DNA of 64,000 nucleotides from an uncultured Acetatifactor sp. (GCA_910577185.1 CAJTLR010000001.1:17440-81439); one strand, 5' to 3'; positions 36,053-45,206 are shown, numbered from the stretch's first letter. The notes: a model not told the origin generated them from the sequence alone. Numbers and translations: made by a program.

Positions 36053-37753
36053 ATGGGAAGGCAGACGCAAATATATAAAGTGGCGATTATGGGGGAAATG
36101 CCGGCGGAAGGGTATTCCGGCGGGCGTTACCACGCATGGGTTATGGCGGAAGCACTGGCCCATATGAAAAATCAGGTATACGTCATTACGAATCACATCC
36201 CGCAGTTTAGCAGGGATTTTTCCGCGTATCCCCGGCACGGGATGATCCGGACCATTTTGACGGATGATTTCACCTCTTTTGAACTGGCGGAAAAAAATAT
36301 GGATTATGTCATATGTGTGCCGAAAATTAACGGGCAGCAGGCGTTTTATGACGCTTGCCTATGTTTTGCGGTGGCCAGGGGAGCCAGGTTTGCCCTGATT
36401 AATTTTGAAACGCCTAACTGGTACTGCGCTTTGAAGGCGGAAATAAAGCGGCCGGAAAAGGATTATGAAATGTTGAGGAAGCTGTGCAGGCATGGATGCC
36501 TGGTGATCAGCTCGGCGGAAGAGTCCAGGAAGTACGCGGAAGAGTTTTATCATGATTTTCCAAAGCGGACACAGCATTGCGTCTGGTCCCCTCCCATCAA
36601 TTCCCTTGTGGCGGATGGCATCACGGAAGAGAAAGAGAACCAGATTATGGTATTTCTGCGTGTGGGAGACAAACACAAGGGGGGAGATGATTTCCTGCGG
36701 CTGCTGGGCGAATATATGCGGGGAATGACCTGCGTATGTGTGGTGGGTATGGGGAACACCGATGAGGCCTTTCTGGAGCAGGCAAAGCGCGCTGCAGGGC
36801 AGTATGGGGTGAAATTAAAATTTGAAAATGCCATGGATGATTACCGGAAATTTAAAGAGCTGAAAAAATCCAGGCTGTTGTTATTTCCATCGCATTTTGA
36901 AGGATATGGCTACCCGCCGGTGGAGGCTCTTTACTGCGGAACGAAATGTATTGTCTATGATCTGCCGGTTTTGAGGGAAATTTCAGGGGATGCACTGTCA
37001 TATTGTCCCAGGGGAGATATTTCCGGCATGCGCCGGGCGGCAGAGCAGCTTTTGAGAGAGAAGGACAGGGAGTGCCTGTGCGTTGACACGGCTGATTTTG
37101 AAAAACAGGCCCGGCGGCTGCAGCATATTCTGGATGTCCATTCCGCAGATCCAAAGTTAAAACATGACAGAAATGCCATGGAAAAGGCATTATTTCTATT
37201 CCGGTACAGATGCCGTTTTCGCTGGCGCACAGCCTGGGAAGCCCGGGAGAGGAAGCATAATGAAAAAGTTAGGAAGTATGTGTCCCTTGCAGGCAGGTAT
37301 CAGATTGCGGAGGATGAAATCCCCTGGGGGGTAAGGGAAGCGGATGAAACCTGGCGCAGGGTGGAAAAAAGGATAAAAGGAAAAAGGATTTATATATGGG
37401 GCTGCGGAAAAATGTTCCAGGAGCTGTATCCCAAATGTAAAAAGAGAATGGAACTGGCGGGGATTGTGGACCGGGATACCCGGAAAATCGGCAGAAAGGA
37501 TCCCCTGGCCGGAATATTGGTGCAGGATCCGGCTGTTTTACGGGAGATGGAGGACAAGGATTCCATAGCGGTACTGATTTCCAATAAGCGTAATGTAAAT
37601 GCCATAGCGGAAGAGCTGAAAGAGTTTGGAATCCGGGAATATCATTCTCTGTGTATGATGGAAAATCTTTCCCCCAAGAGCAGAATGTACCGGATGGCAG
37701 GACGGATTTGCGACAGAAAAGACACGGAAAGACGGAAAGGGAAAGATCGTTAA
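36053..37753 (+). CDS. GT4-like glycosyltransferase with C-terminal Rossmann module
   Basis: 566 residues. The GT-B body starts with KVAIMGEMPAEGYSGGRYHA and ends with LLFPSHFEGYGYPPVEALYCG, the family 4 donor site with paired glutamates. A basic linker of about 90 residues follows. The C-terminal module begins around 37375: RIYIWGCGKMFQELY, AGIVDRDTRK, IAVLISNKR; the second glycine is preceded by cysteine instead of alanine. RBS GGAGGAAGG precedes ATG 36053. A retaining cytoplasmic glycosyltransferase of the repeat unit is the likely role. Confidence 0.85.
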   Translation: MGRQTQIYKVAIMGEMPAEGYSGGRYHAWVMAEALAHMKNQVYVITNHIPQFSRDFSAYPRHGMIRTILTDDFTSFELAEKNMDYVICVPKINGQQAFYDACLCFAVARGARFALINFETPNWYCALKAEIKRPEKDYEMLRKLCRHGCLVISSAEESRKYAEEFYHDFPKRTQHCVWSPPINSLVADGITEEKENQIMVFLRVGDKHKGGDDFLRLLGEYMRGMTCVCVVGMGNTDEAFLEQAKRAAGQYGVKLKFENAMDDYRKFKELKKSRLLLFPSHFEGYGYPPVEALYCGTKCIVYDLPVLREISGDALSYCPRGDISGMRRAAEQLLREKDRECLCVDTADFEKQARRLQHILDVHSADPKLKHDRNAMEKALFLFRYRCRFRWRTAWEARERKHNEKVRKYVSLAGRYQIAEDEIPWGVREADETWRRVEKRIKGKRIYIWGCGKMFQELYPKCKKRMELAGIVDRDTRKIGRKDPLAGILVQDPAVLREMEDKDSIAVLISNKRNVNAIAEELKEFGIREYHSLCMMENLSPKSRMYRMAGRICDRKDTERRKGKDR

Positions 37754-37815
37754 TCCTGCCGGACAGGACACCGGGCGGATGGAAGAAATGGATGGGGATG
37801 AAGGAGAGTCGGCAT

Positions 37816-39195
37816 ATGGGGCAAAATGCGGAAGCGTATCTGATATCAGTGGTGATTCTGGTATCCGGCAGGGCAGAATATCTGCACAGTATCATGAAAT
37901 GTGTTTTGAACCAGACCCTGCCATTGGGGCAGATACAGATGATTCTGGTCCATGGAGGTTCTGCGGATGACAGCAGAAAGGCATGTGAGGAATATGCGGG
38001 GAAGTATAGGGAAATATTCCCTATGGAAGTACCGGGGAACCCGGGGGCTGACGAAATGCGTAAAACAGGGCTTTCCGCAGCGCTGGGAAAGTATGTGACA
38101 TTTATGGATGACGCAGATCTGTGGTCTCTGGATGCGTTCCGGCTGGCAGCGGCATATCTGGAGCGGCATGAAAAAGAAATAGAGGCTGTCCGCGCCAGTA
38201 CGGAATTCTTTGGAGAAAAGACAGGAAAGCATCCGTCCTGGTCCCATGGGGAGGACTGTATTGCGGACATGCATACAGAGTATCGGAGAACTGTAGCCGG
38301 ATGCGCCGGATTTATCATAAAGACGGAAGCTGCCAGATTATGCCTGTCTGAAGAGAATGAGGAGGACCGGGAAGGAACCGTGTTTATCCATAGGGTCCTT
38401 TTTGGGAAAATGCGTTACGGCCGGCTGTCCGGAGCCGTTTATTATGAGCGGATTCCGGGCGCCGGAAGAGGGGGCATGCCGGAAACGCCGGAGCAATATG
38501 TGCGGATCATGGATGAGATCCGGAAAGCTGCGGAGAGAAAACAGGGAAAGAATCTGCCTGCGGTGCAGTATCTGGCAGTATATATGGCCGCCTGGCTGCT
38601 TACAGGACGGGAACCTGGTTCCGGAGAAGGCCTGACAGAAGCAGGGGAGAAATGCCTGAATTCTGTGCTGAGGAATGTGGAAGATCAGTATATCTCGGAA
38701 TACTGCGGCGGGGACGAAGTGCTGAAAACCCAGCTGATGGCAGTAAAGCATCAGTTTGACTGCAGGGCGGTGATGCAGAACCTGAAACGGGAAACAATGT
38801 CCCTGACTTCCGGAAATGTACGGTTTGCCCGGATCAGAAGTAATTTTGACATTCTGAAAATATGGTTTGCGCAGAAACAGCAGGGCAGATCACTGCTGCC
38901 ATATTTCCGATTCTTTTCCTGGAGCAGGATTGCGGTTTACGGAATGTCGGATCTGGGCAGGTTTTTGTGTGAAGAGTTAAAGGGAACGGATGTTGCCGTA
39001 CAATATGTGATTGACAGACGGGCGGACGACCTGGAGGCGGAAATTCCGGTTTATCCGCCGGAAGGGAAATTGCCGGCAGTGGATGTGATTGTGGTGACGG
39101 CAGTGCATTTTTATGAAGAGATCTGGGGGAGACTGCGGGAACTGACAGATTGTCCGGTGATCTCTCTGGAGGATATGGTCCACGCCATGGAATGA
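37816..39195 (+). CDS. GT2-like glycosyltransferase with C-terminal Rossmann module
   Basis: 459 residues from ATG 37816, chosen because AAGGAG lies nine bases upstream; ATGs at 37792 and 37798 are alternatives. The GT-A fold starts LISVVILVSGRAEYLHSIM and has ADDSRKACEEY and YVTFMDDADLWS, the family 2 donor region. From about 38921 the module appears as RIAVYGMSDLGRFLCEEL, VQYVIDRRADD, VDVIVVTAVHFYEEI. The glycine loop is altered to GMSDLG, so ligand binding may differ in this copy. Confidence 0.8.
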   Translation: MGQNAEAYLISVVILVSGRAEYLHSIMKCVLNQTLPLGQIQMILVHGGSADDSRKACEEYAGKYREIFPMEVPGNPGADEMRKTGLSAALGKYVTFMDDADLWSLDAFRLAAAYLERHEKEIEAVRASTEFFGEKTGKHPSWSHGEDCIADMHTEYRRTVAGCAGFIIKTEAARLCLSEENEEDREGTVFIHRVLFGKMRYGRLSGAVYYERIPGAGRGGMPETPEQYVRIMDEIRKAAERKQGKNLPAVQYLAVYMAAWLLTGREPGSGEGLTEAGEKCLNSVLRNVEDQYISEYCGGDEVLKTQLMAVKHQFDCRAVMQNLKRETMSLTSGNVRFARIRSNFDILKIWFAQKQQGRSLLPYFRFFSWSRIAVYGMSDLGRFLCEELKGTDVAVQYVIDRRADDLEAEIPVYPPEGKLPAVDVIVVTAVHFYEEIWGRLRELTDCPVISLEDMVHAME

Positions 39196-39245
39196 GCTGT
39201 CCGGGGGATGGGATTTGTATGACGGAATCGGAAGGGAGGATAGGG

Positions 39246-40286
39246 ATGGAAAAGGCATTGCTGCTGACGCTGGTAGTCCGGGCCGGAAGGAATGCGGGTT
39301 TAAAAGCCCCTATGGATATCTGCAGAATACTGGAACAGACAGGGGAGGTGGAAAACGCCGTTTTTTATACCGAAAGGGGGCAGGACTTTCCGGTATATCT
39401 GGAGATGCTGGATCTGGTGCGGAAAACAGTGCGGGAAGGCAGGAGGATTATTCTGCAGTATCCGCTGCAGCCGGCGGAGTACCATGAAAAACAGAAGGAA
39501 TTCATGAGTCTGCTGAAGGAACTGGATCCGGACAGAACCATGATTCTGATGCATGACATCAATCATATCCGCTATCCGGAGGTGGAACTGTATGGCCGGG
39601 AAATGGATATGCTGGGCAGATTCCGGTATTTTATTGTACATAATGGTAAAATGGAGGATTATCTGCGGCAGTTTATCCCGGACAGTGAATGTGTACGGCT
39701 GGAGTTATTTGACTATTTATGCAGGCCCGTGTGCAAAACGGCGAAACAAGTGTATCAGCCCGGCGCAGATCCCAGGATTGTTTTTGCGGGAAGTCTGACA
39801 AGGGAGAAGGCGCCGTTTCTGTTTGAACTGGAAAAAGAGAAGATGTGTTTTGAACTGGCCGCATATGGAAACAGAGCGGGCAGGGTGGCCAACGGCAGGA
39901 TTAAATTTGGCGGAAGCGTGGACGCGGAAGCCCTGCCCGGATATCTGACAGGAGACCTGGGACTGATCTGGGATGGAACCATTGACGCACCGTCTGACCG
40001 GCTGGCGCAGCGCCGGTACAACAGATACAATACGCCCCACAAGATATCCTGTTATCTTGCCGCAGGTCTTCCTGTGATTGCCTGGAGGGAAGCCGCAATC
40101 GCGGAAGTGATAGAGAAATACCGGATCGGATACCTGATGGAGAATCTGTATGAACTGAACCGGCTGAATCTGTCACAGTATGAGGAGTACAGAAAAAACG
40201 CGGCAAAGTTGTCGGGCCAGGTCACAACAGGGTATTTCACCGGAAAAATGTGGGAAAAGGTCAGGCAGTGGTGTGAACCAAAATAG
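39246..40286 (+). CDS. Gtf3/GlfT-like glycosyltransferase
   Basis: 346 residues from ATG 39246 (GGGAGG seven to eight bases upstream). Late motifs LGLIWDG and RRYNRYNTPHKISCYLAAGLP, followed by AIAEVIEKYRIG, match the Gtf3 / galactofuranosyl-transferase-like group in which the Asn-x-Pro-His-Lys stretch binds the nucleotide donor. It has no copy of the repeated Rossmann module, unlike nearly all its neighbours. MHDINHIRY near residue 100 is the usual acceptor-side element of this group. Confidence 0.8.
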   Translation: MEKALLLTLVVRAGRNAGLKAPMDICRILEQTGEVENAVFYTERGQDFPVYLEMLDLVRKTVREGRRIILQYPLQPAEYHEKQKEFMSLLKELDPDRTMILMHDINHIRYPEVELYGREMDMLGRFRYFIVHNGKMEDYLRQFIPDSECVRLELFDYLCRPVCKTAKQVYQPGADPRIVFAGSLTREKAPFLFELEKEKMCFELAAYGNRAGRVANGRIKFGGSVDAEALPGYLTGDLGLIWDGTIDAPSDRLAQRRYNRYNTPHKISCYLAAGLPVIAWREAAIAEVIEKYRIGYLMENLYELNRLNLSQYEEYRKNAAKLSGQVTTGYFTGKMWEKVRQWCEPK

Positions 40287-40327
40287 GCTGCCATATCGCA
40301 TATTGGATGATAAAGGGAGTGGGAATC

Positions 40328-41632
40328 ATGATTACATCGGATGCTGATTTTAAGAGAATTGACAGGACGCGGAGCATTTTCCTCTACGGGGCCAAGAGCA
40401 TTGCAAATACCGTATATAATATTCTGGAAGAGAATGCCTGTCCGGTGGAGGGATTCCTGGTATCCAGAACATTGGGAAACCCGGATTCGGTAAAAGGACT
40501 TCCGGTACGCCTGGTATATGACATGCTGGACAGAAAAAAAGAGATCTGCACCATAGTGGCAGTACTTCCGCGATACCGGAAGGAAGTGGTTGAGCAGCTG
40601 CTGCAGCTGGGCTTTTCCAATATCATAACACTGAGCGACAGATATGCCGATGAATTGAAAAGACAGCTGGATGAAGAAGGGAAATTCCGGTTTATGGAGG
40701 GGACGGGATATATCCTGGAAATTCCGGAGGGAGTGGAAAACGCCCATGGAATTTTGCGCCGCCAGGGAGCCGCGCAGGGCCTGAAATGGCGTGTGGATAT
40801 CAGGACCCTGGACCAGTTACGTGCCGCCGCGCTTTCGGGCCAGTGGAAGAATGACGGGCTCACAAAGGAATATGAACAGCTCTATGGGGTGCCGGAACAG
40901 TGTCCGGAGGTCTTAAATGAAAGCAGGAATCCGGCGGATCCGCAGGAAGCGGCCAGTGTGTATGTTGTGAAGTGCCACGTGGATAAGCCCATAAAAGAAT
41001 ATGTTCTGCCCGGCTACCTGCGTGAAATTCAGGCCGGGGCTGCTTTGACAGAACAGAGAATCTGTGCCTGCGCAGACAACACGGGAGACAATATTTCCCA
41101 TAAAAACAGAGATTTTTCGGAGGCTTCCGCAATTTACTGGATCTGGAAGAACGGAATCAGGAAAGAATACACGGGCGTATACCATTATCGCAGACATCTT
41201 GACATATCGGCGGAAGAACTGCGGCGTCAGATGGAAAAGGGTACGGAATTGATTAATACGGTTCCCTGCCTGATGTACCCGTCCAATAAGTACTTTTTTG
41301 TAACCAGGTTTATCTATGAATATGACTGGCTGCTGATGATGGAAATGATTCACAGACTGAAGCCGGAATACTATGAAACCGCGCGCAAATTTGAAAGCGG
41401 GCACTTTTATCTGGCCAACAATATTTTTGTTATGAAGACAGAATGGTTTGACCGGATGTGCGGGTTTGTGTTTCCCATTTTGCTGGAGATTGACAGGCAG
41501 TACACGGAACGGAATATTGAAAGGCAGGACAGATATGCAGGATTTCTTTTTGAGATATTATATTCTGTTTTTGTCATGTATCATGCTAAAGAAATGAAGA
41601 TTGCCTATGCGGATATGCGGTATCTGAATTAG
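40328..41632 (+). CDS. DUF4422-family glycosyltransferase with N-terminal Rossmann module
   Basis: 434 residues from ATG 40328, which has GGGAG eight bases upstream; ATG 40307 is in frame but poorly placed. Residues 15-110 are the repeated module (SIFLYGAKSIANTVYNIL, VEGFLVSR, CTIVAVLPR). From about residue 200 it is a DUF4422 domain: YVVKCHVDKPI, DNTGDNISHKNRDFSEASA, YWIWKN and YTGVYHYRRHLDIS. DUF4422 proteins occur in capsular loci and are regarded as glycosyltransferases. Confidence 0.85.
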   Translation: MITSDADFKRIDRTRSIFLYGAKSIANTVYNILEENACPVEGFLVSRTLGNPDSVKGLPVRLVYDMLDRKKEICTIVAVLPRYRKEVVEQLLQLGFSNIITLSDRYADELKRQLDEEGKFRFMEGTGYILEIPEGVENAHGILRRQGAAQGLKWRVDIRTLDQLRAAALSGQWKNDGLTKEYEQLYGVPEQCPEVLNESRNPADPQEAASVYVVKCHVDKPIKEYVLPGYLREIQAGAALTEQRICACADNTGDNISHKNRDFSEASAIYWIWKNGIRKEYTGVYHYRRHLDISAEELRRQMEKGTELINTVPCLMYPSNKYFFVTRFIYEYDWLLMMEMIHRLKPEYYETARKFESGHFYLANNIFVMKTEWFDRMCGFVFPILLEIDRQYTERNIERQDRYAGFLFEILYSVFVMYHAKEMKIAYADMRYLN

Positions 41633-41653
41633 GGGATGCGGGGAGGCGCTGAC

Positions 41654-44020
41654 ATGTACAGTTTTGATGTATTTGACACTTTGATCACGAGAACCACGGC
41701 AAATCCATGGGGAATATTTGCTTTGATGAAAAAGCGGCTGGAGGAGGAACGGCAAAGCAGCGGACTGGATTCTTATGTGATTGAAAATTTTTTTGAACTG
41801 AGAATCCACAGTGAAGAGCTTGCCCGCAAAGCAGGGATTTTCCAGCAGGTGGAAGAAGTGAGGCTGAAAGACATCTATTCTGCCATGTCACTCTGCGGCT
41901 GCATCACGGAAGAGCAGGAAGAATATCTGTATCGGACGGAACAGGACACGGAAGTGGCCAATGCGGTGGGAATACCGGAACAGATACAAAAATTGAAGGA
42001 ACTTCTTGGGCAGGGCCGGCATGTGGTCCTGATTTCCGACATGTATCTGCCGGAAGAGACAATCCGCAAAATGCTGCTGCGGGCAGACCCGGTTTTTAAG
42101 ACGATTCCCCTTTATATCTCCTCCGAATACCGGAAGCGCAAGACCACGGGAAATCTGTACCGGCTTGTACAGGAAAAAGAGAACATTTCCTATGGTGAAT
42201 GGCTCCATACGGGAGATCATTTACACCAGGATATTGAAATCCCGCTTCAGCTGGGAATGAATGTTGAACTGGTTCCGAAAATGGAAACAACAAAGCTGGA
42301 GAAAAAACTGCTGGATGCTTACGGGGATGATTTAAAACTGCAGCTGCTGGCGGGGACCGCCATGAATGTGGAAGCTGTAAAGCGCGGAGCTTGTGAGGCA
42401 TATCATGTGGGGTGCCGCTATGCGGGGCCGGTTCTGTACAGTTATGGGGAATGGCTTGTGGAACAGGCGGAAAAGAAAAAAATCAACAGGCTGTATTTCA
42501 TTGCAAGGGACGGATATCTGGTAAAAAAGATTGTGGATATGATATTGGACTTAAAAAAGATCAATATCACTACAAAATATATCTATGGTTCCAGAAAGGC
42601 ATGGCGGATGCCGTCCCTGTCCGGGGAACACTATAATCTGTACCAGCTGGTTTTATGGTCCCATATAAACCGGATCAGGACATTGGGGGAACTGGCGGCT
42701 GTTTTACATGTGCCGTTACAGGGGCTGTACGGATATCTGCCAGGAACTTACGGGAAAAACAGGGAAAATGACAGGATATCAAATCAGGAGCTGGAATATA
42801 TTGTCCGGAAACTGGAGGCAGACCGGGATTTCAGGGAATACCATCTGGGGGTCCTGAAAGAAGAGCGGGCACTGGCGCAACAGTATCTTTTTCAGGAAAT
42901 AGATGTTTCGGACGATTCCTTTGCATTTGTGGATGTGTCCGGCGGGGGGCTTACGCAGGGATGTCTGCGCCTGCTGGTCAGGGAACAATATGAAAAACCC
43001 ATCCATACATTTTTCTTTAAAGTAGACCGGGTAAATCTGGTGGAGGGTTCCGTCACGGATACTTTTCTGCCCAGTTTTCTGGAGAGTAACCTGACAGTAG
43101 AAATGATGTGCAGGGCGCCTCACGGACAGACGGAAAAGTATGGGCCGGAATTCCGGAACGGCGCCGCCACCGGAAGAGTGGTGCCTATATTGGGACAGGC
43201 AGAGACAGAAGCCCTGATCAGGCATGGTTTTCCGGAATATGAAAAGGGCATTCTGGACTTTGCGGGAAGGATGTGCCAGATCGCATCAGAGACAGGGATC
43301 CGGATAGCGTCCGCAAAAAATGTCATTTTATATTTAAAGCACATAGCGGAGGAGCCGTCCCGGGATGTTCTGGAATATTTTGGCTCCATGCCCAGCAGTG
43401 AGTCGGGAAGGGGAAGAGAAGTACTGGAATACGCTCCGAAGCTGACAAAAGAGGAAATCGGGAATATTTTTCTGCTGCGCACAAACGAGCCTATGGAGTT
43501 TCTCTACAAAGGGACAGATTTGAATTATTCTGTTATGCGGGCGTCGCAGGAAGAAAAGGAGCTGATAGAACGTTATAAAAAGGAACATGACGGGCCGATG
43601 GGAATCATGCGCAGACAGCAGACGCAGCGGAAATGGCAGGAGCTCCGCAGCTTATATGGCAGCGCGGCATTTTACCCGGTGAGGCTTTTGGAGGAAAGAG
43701 TGATTTTATACGGAGCCGGAAAGTTCGGACAGAATCTGTATCGCAAACTGACGGAAGATGGGGAACACCAGGTGGTGCTCTGGGTGGATCAAAACGCGGA
43801 AAAGTGCAGGGCACAGGGACTGGAAAATGTACGGGATGTGTCTGCGCTGAACCCGGCATGCTGTGATCAGGTGGTAATTGCCGTGATCAATCAGGATCTG
43901 GCATCGGAAATCCGGGAGGAACTGCAGAGTCTGGGAATTGCCGGTGATCAGATCATATGGCTTCCGCTGGCAGTGTATCCCGGACTGGCAGTGCGGTGGG
44001 ATTCCAGGGACATCGGGTGA
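41654..44020 (+). CDS. HAD-like multidomain protein (COG5610-like) with C-terminal Rossmann module, paralogue 2
   Basis: 788 residues from ATG 41654 (GGGGAGG seven bases upstream). The architecture is the same as the gene at 29050: HAD-like FDVFDTLITR and LISDMYLPEE, a middle domain with LYFIARDGYLVKKIVD and YIYGSRKAWR, a conserved CRAPHGQT segment, and the C-terminal module from about 43693 (RVILYGAGKFGQNLY, VLWVDQNAEK, VVIAVINQD). Motif I again lacks the second aspartate. The two copies are clearly divergent, so the duplication is old or they were acquired separately. This is the last gene of the glycan island. Confidence 0.78.
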   Translation: MYSFDVFDTLITRTTANPWGIFALMKKRLEEERQSSGLDSYVIENFFELRIHSEELARKAGIFQQVEEVRLKDIYSAMSLCGCITEEQEEYLYRTEQDTEVANAVGIPEQIQKLKELLGQGRHVVLISDMYLPEETIRKMLLRADPVFKTIPLYISSEYRKRKTTGNLYRLVQEKENISYGEWLHTGDHLHQDIEIPLQLGMNVELVPKMETTKLEKKLLDAYGDDLKLQLLAGTAMNVEAVKRGACEAYHVGCRYAGPVLYSYGEWLVEQAEKKKINRLYFIARDGYLVKKIVDMILDLKKINITTKYIYGSRKAWRMPSLSGEHYNLYQLVLWSHINRIRTLGELAAVLHVPLQGLYGYLPGTYGKNRENDRISNQELEYIVRKLEADRDFREYHLGVLKEERALAQQYLFQEIDVSDDSFAFVDVSGGGLTQGCLRLLVREQYEKPIHTFFFKVDRVNLVEGSVTDTFLPSFLESNLTVEMMCRAPHGQTEKYGPEFRNGAATGRVVPILGQAETEALIRHGFPEYEKGILDFAGRMCQIASETGIRIASAKNVILYLKHIAEEPSRDVLEYFGSMPSSESGRGREVLEYAPKLTKEEIGNIFLLRTNEPMEFLYKGTDLNYSVMRASQEEKELIERYKKEHDGPMGIMRRQQTQRKWQELRSLYGSAAFYPVRLLEERVILYGAGKFGQNLYRKLTEDGEHQVVLWVDQNAEKCRAQGLENVRDVSALNPACCDQVVIAVINQDLASEIREELQSLGIAGDQIIWLPLAVYPGLAVRWDSRDIG

Positions 44021-44185
44021 AATCCATAAACGGCTGCAAAACAAGAAAAAGGATAGTTTTACGTTGATAAGGAAGTATTCACAACAACTTATCATCAACG
44101 CTGACAAACAGGGTGCAAGCAAGAGCAGAGGGTAAATTACGTTTTAATCGTAATGCCCCTTGTTTTATTTTCAAAAGGTGATTGA

Positions 44186-44272
44186 AACCGTAAACGGATC
44201 CATGAAGCAAACGGTTATCTGACGCCGGAGGAATACTATGAGAAGCGTCAGACAGATAGGAAAGCAGCATAA
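44186..44272 (+). mobile_element. C-terminal remnant of an IS3-type transposase
   Basis: A 28-residue frame reads NRKRIHEANGYLTPEEYYEK and then ends in KAA before a TAA at 44270-44272. This is the closing segment of IS3-family OrfB integrases, which typically ends with the NxKRIH...LTPxEY pattern. No N-terminal part, DDE motif or clear terminal inverted repeat is visible in 44021-44446, so only a scar remains. It marks the right edge of the glycan island. Confidence 0.7.
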
Positions 44273-44446
44273 CAGCTTTTAAATAAAAACCGCACAGGCT
44301 TTGCAGCCTGAACGGGTAAAAAAGTAAGAGAAACCGAGAAAAATTAAGAACAAGATAGAATCCTTTCGCTTGAGGCGTTTATGTGGGCGGGGACGGTTCA
44401 GTTCAGCATGACAAAATAGAGAGTATGGATAAAAGGCATATTTATA

Positions 44447-44475
44447 TTGACAAACGGATATACTTTGTATATACT
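44447..44475 (+). promoter_or_regulatory. Sigma-A promoter of mazEF
   Basis: TTGACA at 44447-44452 and TATACT at 44470-44475 are separated by exactly 17 bases. The -35 box is a perfect consensus. The start codon of mazE lies 45 bases downstream of the -10 box. Confidence 0.82.
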
Positions 44476-44505
44476 AACATTAAAGGTATATCCATTGTAT
44501 ATACT
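44456..44505 (+). promoter_or_regulatory. Probable MazE/MazEF autoregulatory operator repeats
   Basis: The 11-mer TTGTATATACT occurs at 44465-44475 and again at 44495-44505, exactly 30 bases apart, about three helical turns. The same stretch also holds the inverted pair GGATATAC (44456-44463) and GTATATCC (44486-44493). The first direct repeat covers the -10 box. Such repeats fit cooperative repression by the antitoxin or antitoxin-toxin complex; binding itself is inferred. Confidence 0.6.
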
Positions 44506-44520
44506 TCGGAGGTCGAGAAA

Positions 44521-44826
44521 ATGGAATTAAAAAATTTGCGGGAAGATAATGTGTATACAATACAAACTAACATAAGGAGGTGGGGAAACAGTCAGGGGAT
44601 TAGATTAACAAAAGAAATATTAGCACAGATGAATTTACACGAGAATGATACTGTAGGGATAAATGTTTACGATGGCAAGATGACTGTTGAGAAAATCAAT
44701 AAGCCCAAATATCTTAATTTAGAAGAAAGGCTGGAAGCATTCTACAAAAGACCGATTGACGAAATTTATGTCGAAAGCACGCAAGAGGTTGATGTAGGTG
44801 CTCCAGTAGGGAATGAGCAGTGGTAA
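44521..44826 (+). CDS. mazE: MazE-like antitoxin
   Basis: 101 residues from ATG 44521, preceded by GGAGG at eight bases. The open frame extends upstream to 44383 but that part lies across the promoter. The AbrB/MazE swapped-hairpin fold is indicated by NIRRWGNSQGIRLTKEIL and MTVEKI. The acidic C-terminal tail (PIDEIYVESTQEVDVG) would wrap around the toxin. It overlaps mazF by seven bases and very probably binds the repeats at its own promoter. Confidence 0.88.
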   Translation: MELKNLREDNVYTIQTNIRRWGNSQGIRLTKEILAQMNLHENDTVGINVYDGKMTVEKINKPKYLNLEERLEAFYKRPIDEIYVESTQEVDVGAPVGNEQW

Positions 44827-45146
44827 CTTATAAACAAGGTGACATAATCGTTATGGACTTTAACCCTCAAAAGGGTCATGAACAGAGCGGAAGAAGACCG
44901 GCACTTGTCTTGAGTAATGATATTCTGAATCATCATAGTTCATTGGCATTTGTTTGTCCGATAACTAACACTAATAAAAAGCATCCGTTTCATATAGAAC
45001 TGGATGAACGGACACAAACAACAGGCGTAATATTGTGTGATCAGGCGAAAATGTTGGATGTTGGTGCTAGGAATGCTCAGTTTAAAGAAGAATGTCCGGA
45101 AGATTTATGGAACGAGGCAAAGGAACTGATAATCAGTTTCATGTAA
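44820..45146 (+). CDS. mazF: MazF-like endoribonuclease toxin
   Basis: 108 residues from GTG 44820. The PemK/MazF fold is indicated by GDIIVMDFNPQKGHEQSGRRPALVLS (split motif: GDIIVMDFNPQ at the start, then EQSGRRPALVL), by FVCPITN and by GVILCDQAKMLD. The conserved arginine in GRRPALV and the threonine/serine near CPIT are expected catalytic positions. It cleaves mRNA at short sites when the antitoxin is lost. Next to the island boundary it could stabilise the region. Confidence 0.9.
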   Translation: MVTYKQGDIIVMDFNPQKGHEQSGRRPALVLSNDILNHHSSLAFVCPITNTNKKHPFHIELDERTQTTGVILCDQAKMLDVGARNAQFKEECPEDLWNEAKELIISFM

Positions 45147-45167
45147 CTAATTACAAATAGTTTATTT

Positions 45168-45206
45168 AAAAAGCATCTGAAGGAGTGATTGCAGATGCTT
45201 TTTTTG
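45168..45206 (+). terminator. Rho-independent terminator after mazF
   Basis: Stem AGCATCTG (45172-45179) pairs with CAGATGCT (45192-45199), extended by an A-tract before and a T-tract of seven after. It ends the mazEF transcript 22 bases after the toxin stop. Because A and T runs flank it, it could work in both directions. Confidence 0.88.
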
